From Panagrolaimus kolymaensis (lineage: Eukaryota > Nematoda > Chromadorea > Rhabditida > Panagrolaimidae): a stretch of 64,000 nucleotides of DNA. Shown piece after piece: positions 56,894-64,000 of this stretch. The notes under the pieces are model-generated. The model was not told the origin of the DNA. It worked only from the letters and a program-made list of their open reading frames with translations, and did not search any database. The stretch spans positions 930,001 through 994,000 of the forward strand of contig JAJQJQ010000013.1 in NCBI GenBank assembly GCA_028622995.1. The letters run 5' to 3'. How positions within the stretch are numbered: the stretch's first letter is position 1; each line of letters begins with the position of its first letter. Made by a program: the position numbers and the translations under genes.

Positions 56894-58825
56894 ATGAGAA
56901 CTGAAGTTTCAACTGAAATCACTGCTCCTGAACAACCTCAACATATTGTATTTAGACCTGGACAAAGGTGAGTGAATGTTGATTGATGGATGATGCAACT
57001 AACTCTTGATATTTTTAGATTTGGTGAATGGAGAGTTATAAGCAAATTGGATGAAGGTGGCTTTGGTGAGTGTACATGCTTTTCGCAACTATGGTTTTTG
57101 TTTCTTTCGTGTATTATCCTTACTGCCTTATGCTAACATCTGTGGACATTTAAAGCTTGTTTAGTAGCTTTGGAATTACTTACTAATGCAAAATCAGAAT
57201 GGGTTTTGCCTGTCAAACTTGGGTAAAAATGCCATAAAACATAACTTTGATTACACTTTTTGCATGTTTTCGTTATTGATATGTTTCAATTGCTCTAAAA
57301 CGTATTGTTGTAATCATTTGATATGTCTATTAACATCTTCCTTTAGTGTTAATTGGTAGTACCTTCGTTTTGATTGCTTACTCCTTTTAATGTTGTTGCT
57401 ATGCCGATATTTATATGAGCCACCTATTGCTTCCCTTCTGTTTCATTTCATTTACTTATTTCTTCATTGTTTCAGGCCAAGTTTATAAAGTACACAATAC
57501 AAAGAATCAAAAGAAACTTGCTGCACTCAAAGCTGAACCAAATGATATTGAAGGTGGATCTGCAATCAAATTGGAAATTGCTGTGCTTTTACTTCTCAAT
57601 CGAAAAGGTGAATTACCTCATATACCAATGGTGTATCACTCAGCTAAAAGAAAACGATTTTGTTATATGGTTATTACACTATTGGGACCAAGCCTCAAAG
57701 CACTCAAAGCTGAAACACCGAATGATAAATTTTCAATTTCCACATGGTCAAGAATTGGCATTCAAGCTTTATATGGTTTAAAGCTTTTGCATGATTGTGG
57801 TTTTGTTCATCGTGATCTCAAACCTGCCAATTTCACTATGGGACATCAAGATGATTATGAAAGAGCTAGAATGGTACATGTACTTGATTTTGGTTTATCC
57901 CGTTCATTTGCTATTGAAGTAACTAAAGGTAAATGGCTTCCTCGTCGAGCTCGTGGTACAGCTGAATTTCGTGGTACAGCACGTTATTGCTCACCATATG
58001 TACATGAAAGATATGAACAAGGAAGAAAGGATGATATTTGGGTAAGCATCTTTGATTCAAAAATCTTCGTTTACAGCTACAAAAAGCACAAATGTTTATG
58101 TTTGTTTGGCGCGTACATACTCGATCGAGAATATGTTTGATTGATTTATTATTGCTTTATATCCTTAATTTGTGATGTTCATTTTGTTGCTACTAGCTTC
58201 ACCAATCTTTATTAACACTTTTTTACTCAACTTTTGTCTTACTTTTTACTTCTAAACCAACTTTCATCTCCTGTTTACCTACCGTTACTCTAATGATTCA
58301 TTTTTAGGCTTTGATTTATGTTCTCATTGAATTCAACTTTGGTCTACCATGGCAAAAAGAACGCGACAAGAAAAAGTTAGAAATGAAAAAATTGAATATC
58401 TCTGATGAACTATTGATGAAAAACTTTCCTGGTAAACTAACATTTGTTCTTCATTTTGAAATACTAACTATTTTTTACCTTTTTTAGAAGAAATGCATTC
58501 AATTGCTCCACATTTACGAACTCTCAATATGTACCATCGACCTGATTATTCCATGATATACAATTGTTTCCTGAAATTATTAACAAAGCACAAAGTCAAA
58601 TATACGGATAAATATGATTGGGAAACTGATGAAACTCTTGAACAAATACGTAAACATCATTCAAAGCCAGCTTTATATGAAAATGCTAAAGAATTTTTTG
58701 AATCTGATCCCATTGGTATTAATGAAGCTCCACAACCTGGACATTCAGCTAAAAGTACTCCAACAACTATGGATGATATTGATATTATGCTCAAACGTGC
58801 TAAATTTGGTGGAAGTAAAAATTGA
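56894..58825 (+). CDS. TTBK/casein kinase 1-like protein kinase
   Basis: Ser/Thr kinase of the nematode-expanded CK1/tau-tubulin kinase group. Exons 56894-56967, 57019-57065, 57476-58041, 58308-58431 and 58488-58825; 382 aa. Seen: FGEWRVISKLDEGGFGQVYK glycine loop (about 29-45); ATP Lys59 in AALKAEP; Glu74; GPSLKAL, a CK1 signature; HRDLKPANF catalytic loop (Asp154); DFG (178-180) with LSRSF; then the activation segment EFRGTARYCSPYVHE with SPYVHE where TTBKs have S-x-x-H; DDIW, and a C-lobe to about 325. The tail of about 55 residues contains TPTTMDDIDIMLKRAKFG. All catalytic residues are present. Worm members often act in germline or sperm; that role is not visible here. Confidence 0.95.
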
Positions 58826-59179
58826 ATATTGTATTGTAAATTAATTTTAATGTTTGTGGTAACAACTATGTATTTGTAATAAAGTTTTTCTCATTTGCTT
58901 TCTTGTGTGTGTGTATCTTTTGAATGAAGCGGAATGAGTTAGCAGCTTTTTTTTGTTGTTTTTTTAAATTAAAGAGGAGGGTAACTTTGTGCAAAGATGG
59001 ACATGCTTTTGGAGTTCAACGTTTGTTTTTCGTCCATTAACTTTGTACATATTTTTTGTTGTTGCTGTTTTTGCATGCTTTTTGCTAACGTAATAAAACT
59101 TTAAAAAAGCATTTATTCATAAAAACTTTAAACTACAAAAGTGAACAAAAGTGATAAATTCTTAGAAAATGTTTGATGT
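58826..59179. other. intergenic between convergent kinase and trypsin genes
   Basis: AATAAAG at about 58879 is a likely kinase poly(A) signal. The remaining 300 bp are AT/GT-rich with no gene. Confidence 0.5.
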
Positions 59180-60276
59180 TTAAGCATAAGTGTCGGGATC
59201 TTGACAAGTGATGGCTCCATTGGTAGTGGTTTTAATAAAATCACAATATGCTGTGACACGAGAATAAATTCCAGGATGTTTATATTCTGCACAACCCGCA
59301 CCAAATGAAGTAATACCATATTGAAACCATGCACCATTTTTATTTTTAACAACTAATGGTCCACCTGAATCCCCTTGACATGTATCCTTTCCATTTGTTC
59401 CAGCACAAACATGAACTTGTTCAGTGATTTCACCAGGATATTCATCTTCACATGTTTTATAATTTACAAATGGAACATTTACTTGACGAAGCTTTTTACT
59501 TATATCTCCATCTTCGGTGGTTGTTCCCCATCCAGTTGCCCAAGCAGTATTAGGTTCAAGAATAGTGGCATTATCTTGAGTTGGGACACAAATTGGTTGA
59601 GTGTGGTTATCAAAAGTGATGTCATCGGTTAACTAAAAGTTTGCTAGGAATTATCGAAGATTTTTTGGGGTTTAAAGTTGAGATACTTACTTCAATGAGA
59701 GCGATATCCCAAACTGGATCAGGATATGGATTATATTTAGGATGAAGATGGATGGCTTTAACTTGATGAACAACCTCTCCAGGTTCTTTACTGTAAAATG
59801 TTGTAAATTTACATAAAACATAATTGCTAACATAAAATTTGTGTTTTTTTAGAATTTTTTTTATGGAAAATGCCGCGGCATTATTATTCTAACTTTGCGG
59901 CTATATGAAAAACAAGGAATGCATATTTTTGATTTTGTCCATTTAGAAAAATTCACTTATTTATTTACCTTTGTCCTTCATCAAATACACCAGTTTTAAC
60001 TCGAAATTGTCCAGGGCTATTTGTATTTCCATAAACACAATGACCAGCAGTCATGACCCAATGTGTACCAATCACAGTTCCACCACATTCTAAATCACAT
60101 CCAAACCATCCATTTGAACACCATACAATTTGCCATGGCCATGAATATTGTGTAGCTATGGTTCCACCAACTACTCTAGTATCCACTTTTGGTGGAACTG
60201 GAGTTTGACCACATTTTTGTTGGGCATAAACGGTGGCGAAAGCAAGGAAAATGACAAGGGATTTTAGCAAAACCAT
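59180..60276 (-). CDS. secreted trypsin-like serine protease (S1A)
   Basis: Digestive or processing endopeptidase. Exons in transcript order: 60276-59969, 59790-59691 and 59632-59180; 286 aa. Seen: signal peptide (1-18); short propeptide ending VDTR-VVGG, the activation cleavage site; Cys-linked CGGTVIGTHWVMTAGHC with catalytic His79; DIALIELTDD with Asp131; CQGDSGGPLVV with Ser225. Asp219, six residues before the Ser, occupies the trypsin S1 position, so cleavage after Lys/Arg is predicted. An N-glycosylation sequon is present (DNAT). The triad and pairing cysteines are complete and length is typical. Confidence 0.96.
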
Positions 60277-60943
60277 ATTTGGAATTTGTTAATAATGCAA
60301 TTACCCTAAAAAAATATATTAAATATAATGAAATTTTTTAATTATGCCAATGGTCAAGAGTGGAATTTTTAGTTTAGAGGCGAGAGCGAAGTCGAAAAAA
60401 AATTAAACTTGACGAAAAAGTTACAACAGCCAAAATAAAAGCAAAACAATAAAAAAAAATGGTGGATCTTATAAAAATATTAGATACTTATTACACTTTC
60501 ATTAATGCATAAAAATGAAATAAAATAAAATGTTCTCAATTTGCGTAAAACAAGCGACCATTAAATTTGAAACAAGTAAATTATTGATAAGCCTCTTTTT
60601 CGCAAGCTCTTTTTTAATGATTATTTTGATACCGGAACTTTGCAACAAGAAAAAAAAATCATTAAATTTTATGTACAATTAAAATCATTATCATATGATG
60701 AAGCTCATTCATCTGAAAGAAAGAGTAAAGTAAAATAGGAAAAAAGATAGATCACAGGTTCGCACTGAACGGAAAATTATGGAAAAAGTTTTATATAATA
60801 ATTATTCCAACAAAAATAATAAAATTTAAAAACAACAAAAAAAGAGAAATTTTTTGAAACTTTATTTAAATAAAACCTAAGTTCGAGAAAATTTGAAGGA
60901 ACTAATATGATTTTTTAGAAATAATAAACTAAGTTTTTACGAA
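60277..60943. other. intergenic, trypsin 5' flank
   Basis: TTTTTTTAG (acceptor at 60306-60307, minus) lies 30 bases before the trypsin ATG and may be a trans-splice site. The remainder is AT-rich with no gene recognised. Confidence 0.45.
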
Positions 60944-62693
60944 TTACAAATTATCAATAAAAATGGATTTAATTTTTAATCGGGTGCATGCTTCATCAAG
61001 GCCATTCTTAATATTATTAATTTCTTCAGTCGAATATTCATTATTTAAAATACAAAATCCAATTTCATTTGGTTTTTGTCCAATTTCAGCTTTAATCGCT
61101 TTAACATGATGTTTGAGAATCAATGCCATCAAAAAATTTGGTGTAGCTTCTTTTTGGATTCCATGAAAAGTTTTAAATTGAATTAAAATAGGATTTTCTT
61201 TATCTTCGGTAACTTCAAATTCCCATTCATCATTTGGAATAAAATTATTGGGTGGCATGGAAAGGATTTTTACGAAATCTTAATTAAAAAAAGTTTTAAT
61301 TTATTTTTGAACGAAACAACTTTCAAGAATTATTTCTAACCATAAACCAAGAAAGTTTCAGGGATATTTTGAGTTTCGAGAATATTTGGGATAAATCTAG
61401 GATTTCCTTGATCGAAAGATAAATACAAATCATTTCCATACATTCCTGAAAGAAAAATATATAGTAGCTAATTTTACTAAACGATGCCTTACCATTCCAT
61501 GATTTTAAAAAATTATAACCATTTTCACCAGAAACACAAATAACCGACGAATTATCAAATAAACCCATAATAGGAATATTCATTTTTGTTTTAGAATTAA
61601 GTGTTTGAGGCATTGCTTGAATTTCAGAAAGTATGACATGTTTTTGCACGAGTGAGGGTAAATTGTTTTCATCAACTTTGAGTGTAATTTCAATTCGATG
61701 ATGATTTGCTTCCAAATGGTTATATTTAGTTATTATATTTAGGCCTTTCCAACCACCATCCGTAGAATAAATCTAAAAATATAATTTAAAAAAAATTCAT
61801 TTAAAACAATGGCTAAAAAATGAATAAATTAATACGGAATAACGTTTTATTGATTTGGTAACCACCAATGATGAAGAAATAGGTAAATTTTCAAAAATAT
61901 GAATACGAAGATCAAATTTGGCTATATTTCTTAAAGCAATAAAATTATATTCACATTGACGAATGATATGAAATTTATTGAAATTTGGATCATTCATTCG
62001 TTTTGAAAATGCTAAAATTATTTTTGCCTCATCCAAATACATGCTTGTCAAATCAATTAGCTTTTGTTGTTCATTGGATTTTAATAAAGCATTTTCACGT
62101 AAAAATTTCTCTTCATCTTTTTTGGGTTTACTTGGATTTAAAATAATTATCCATTTAGGAATGCACGATTCAAGAATTTTACTTTTAATGTATTTTTCAA
62201 AGTCATTTTCATTTATAAATCGACTTTTAATTACACAATATCCATCAAGATTTCGACAAAGCTTATTTATATAAAAAACTTTTTCAAACACTGGAAAAAT
62301 AGTTACTAATGTTTCATTCATTTGAAAATCGACATTAGAATATAATAATGCTTTCATTTGGGAAATAATTCGCATATTCACAAAATTAAATAAAATCTTT
62401 TGTTTTGTAAGTTTTTCAGCCACCATTAAACAATAGTTAATATTATTTGAATATTTGGGATGTTTAAATCTCCAAATTTCAAATACAACAGCTTTAATAT
62501 TACCGCGAAATGATAAATTATCGAAGTAATTTATTGGATCCAAATCACCAAAACCAATTTCTTCAAGGGTTTCTTCATTATAAAATTCAGCATATAGTTC
62601 GTTAAAATTGAAAGACATTACACTAACAATAATATAACGGACATCTTTATTATTATCCGTCGTTTGTGAAACTGGACCCAAATCGCTTGACAT
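60944..62693 (-). CDS. Hsp70-derived protein with a degenerate nucleotide-binding lobe
   Basis: Exons in transcript order: 62693-61836, 61772-61493, 61445-61341 and 61278-60944; 525 aa. The N-terminal ~330 residues (start MSSDLGPVSQTTDNNKD) are a region I do not recognise, rich in Ile, Asn and Phe. The C-terminal ~195 residues resemble lobe I of an Hsp70 ATPase. LFDNSSVICVSGENG sits where GTTYSCVGVFQNG does, FDQGNPRFIPN where NDQGNRTTPSY does, and DEWEFEVTEDKENPILIQF where the HWPFKVV region does. PNFLMALILKHHVKAIKAE sits where EEISSMVLTKMKETAE does, and GLDEACTRLKI where the atkdAg..AgL region does. It stops at the point where Hsp70 reads INEPTAAA, so the ATP site and substrate domain are missing. 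The first donor (GTATTA) was chosen to keep frame. Chaperone activity is unlikely. Confidence 0.6.
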
Positions 62694-62696
62694 CTT

Positions 62697-62698
62697 CT
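62697..62698 (-). promoter_or_regulatory. candidate spliced-leader acceptor of the Hsp70-derived gene
   Basis: ATCAAAATTTTAG on the minus strand ends three bases before the ATG at 62693, a typical SL acceptor position. Confidence 0.5.
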
Positions 62699-63250
62699 AA
62701 AATTTTGATGGTAATAAAAAACATAATTAAATTAAAAAAATAAACAATACTTTTAATTTTCAATAAAGGCCGGCCACGTTTTAAACAAGTTTATCATAAA
62801 ATTTATGAATAAAAATACCTTTATTAGTAAATCCAGCAAGCAAGAAAAATAAACACAGAGAAAAATAATGCAACGACGCATCAAAACTTTTAGTTTAAAG
62901 AAATCTTGCAAAAAAAAAATCGATCGAAGCATTCTTAAAAAAATAAAGCATCGAAAAAATCATTTTTTTCTGTTTTTTTTTTCGCCGCGATGCTGTCAAA
63001 TATGTTAGGAAATCAACATTTTAAAGTGGTGGATAGTGAATATATTAGTCATCGGTTTGCACAATCTTTTTTCGTTAGAAACAAAAATATTTTCAAATTT
63101 AATTTTCTTCTTTTGCTTTTTACTCTTTTTTTATTCTTTGTTTAATTAAAATATATTTATAAAATATTCCGTCGAAACACAATAAGTTCGAACATGTATT
63201 ATTTTTTAAAATTTTTTATAAAGAAATGGCCTAATTTTTTGACATTTATA
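62699..63250. other. intergenic between the Hsp70-derived gene and its truncated copy
   Basis: AT-rich, with the promoter of the 60944-62693 gene and the 3' flank of the fragment. No gene recognised. Confidence 0.4.
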
Positions 63251-63404
63251 AATTTTCAATAAAGTTGGATTTTATTTTTAAGCTGTTGCAAGCTTCTTCA
63301 AGGCCATTTTGAATTCGCTTTCGTTCATCAACGTTGAATTCAGTGAAAATGCAAAATCCAAGGCCAATTGGAGGATTTGTTACGGAAGTAAGATGGTATT
63401 CCTA
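63251..63404 (-). pseudogene. truncated 3' end of a paralogue of the Hsp70-derived gene
   Basis: Encodes PPIGLGFCIFTEFNVDERKR, then IQNGLEEACNSLKIKSNFIE and NL before a stop. This parallels the end of the 60944-62693 protein (NEIGFCILNNEYSTEEINNI, then GLDEACTRLKIKS). The similarity ends abruptly at about 63404 against a GC-richer block, so only the last ~50 codons remain in this orientation. Confidence 0.7.
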
Positions 63405-63640
63405 TATGTGTTGGTCCCTTTGTGCTGTTTATAGACAGAGATGGTTAAGTATCGTTTATTAGGTTCTCCATGCGCCTGAGGTGGGAGTCACACCTCTAGT
63501 GGTACTCTACCAAGGCTTTATATAGTTACTTGTATAGGCGGAGCTTAGGTGTGTTGGCGAGCCACCAGGTTATGAGGGTACATCTCCCCCAACTCCGGTA
63601 GGTAGCCCACCTGGGCACCTATTCTCGTTGCTATTTTATA
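63405..63640 (-). repeat. GC-richer LTR-like block truncating the paralogue
   Basis: Much less AT-rich than the window. Read on the minus strand it has TATATAAAG (about 63520-63528), then AATAAA (63453-63458) about 65 bp further on, and an end AAGGGACCAACACA. A TATA box plus a poly(A) signal in a compact block is the layout of a retrotransposon LTR. There are also short mirrored words (CACCTGAGG / GGTGGGAG). No second LTR or target duplication is visible in the window, so the call is tentative. Confidence 0.4.
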
Positions 63641-64000
63641 TTCAAACAAATACAAATCACGGATGTTATCAAAAGTAGCACACGCAGGTGCTTATTGGAA
63701 GACATTGTTTGAGTTACAAAAAATGTAAAAACTATTATCCAAAAAAAATTTTTTTTTTCTTTACAGCAAAAATTACTATAATAATTTGATAAAAATAAGG
63801 AAGGGGGTGTATCTAGCAAAATTTTTCTACTTACAAATTAAAACAAAGCAAATTAAGCATAATTTTTATTTTAAATAATGATTTTGCATGGATCATTTAG
63901 ATGTCATAAGCGATTGTTTGTTTGCCATTCTATTTAAATATTTGAAGTTGACGGGAAAAATTTATTCTGCTCATCTTTTTTTCAACGGGTTCTTATTTTC
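63641..64000. other. AT-rich end of window
   Basis: No gene or repeat recognised in the last 360 bases. A short Phe/Ser-rich frame at 63631-63819 (-) overlaps the LTR-like block and is not called. Confidence 0.4.

Noticed and set aside
61842..61844. Donor GTTATT at the end of exon 1 of the Hsp70-derived gene
   Set aside because: It leaves phase 1, while the next exon needs phase 0; GTATTA eight bases further keeps the frame.
63405..63640. tRNA or spliced-leader/5S RNA gene in the GC-richer block
   Set aside because: No A/B-box pair forming a cloverleaf, no 5S or SL signature; TATA and AATAAA spacing fits an LTR better.

Overview
This window is AT-rich eukaryotic DNA that reads as a nematode genome. 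Genes carry many short introns (mostly 40-100 bp, GTAAG donors, TTTTTAG or TTTCAG acceptors). Several start codons sit just behind an isolated 3' splice acceptor, as expected for spliced-leader trans-splicing. The gene content is typical of nematodes: a cuticle collagen, a protist-type GH25 lysozyme, serpentine chemoreceptors, an F-box gene, a TTBK/CK1-like kinase and a metazoan CASPR/axotactin-like neurexin. Lineage-specific Hsp70-derived and F-box genes recall clade IV (panagrolaim-like) nematodes, but that placement is an inference. Every exon model was built by hand from splice signals and reading-frame continuity; none has been checked against transcripts.

Layout: 1-1638 end of a GOLPH3 gene (+). 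2904-5380 CC2D1/Lgd homologue (-). 6115-6898 TSPO (-). 8144-9228 tandem Cys-rich secreted-type protein (-, incomplete). 10699-12240 matrix metalloproteinase with a Gly-rich tail (+). 12644-13536 GH25 lysozyme (-). 14525-21681 a small family of unknown Cys/His-module proteins (-): a relic exon, an intact 652-aa gene, and a paralogue broken by a 2.3-kb hAT-like insertion. 22129-24740 serpentine receptor (-) with three MITE-like insertions in its introns. 27241-28034 F-box gene with an in-frame stop (+). 29302-30723 second serpentine receptor (+). 30869-32473 histidine acid phosphatase (-). 33929-35023 cuticle collagen (+). 36060-37811 Ulp1/SENP-like C48 protease (-). 38003-40135 Mutator-like element with long inverted arms. 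40975-41424 intronless divergent E2 (-). 42148-42872 RING plus ubiquitin-like fusion (+). 43617-44933 multi-pass Cys-rich membrane protein (+) with two relic copies nearby. 45933-53672 22-exon neurexin/CASPR-like receptor (-). 56894-58825 TTBK/CK1-like kinase (+). 59180-60276 trypsin (-). 60944-62693 Hsp70-derived gene (-), followed by a truncated copy at 63251 that abuts an LTR-like block.

There is no tight operon; each gene appears to have its own promoter. The most provocative neighbourhood is 36-43 kb. There a C48 (Ulp/SENP/NEDP1-like) protease, a divergent E2, and a gene fusing an E3-type RING to a ubiquitin-like domain with an internal Gly-Gly lie within 7 kb, around a Mutator-like element. 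These are the parts of a conjugation-deconjugation cycle, but that they act together is inference. The second notable region is 19-22.6 kb, where two insertions share 12-bp terminal repeats and have clean 8-bp target duplications. One of them carries a two-exon gene fragment.
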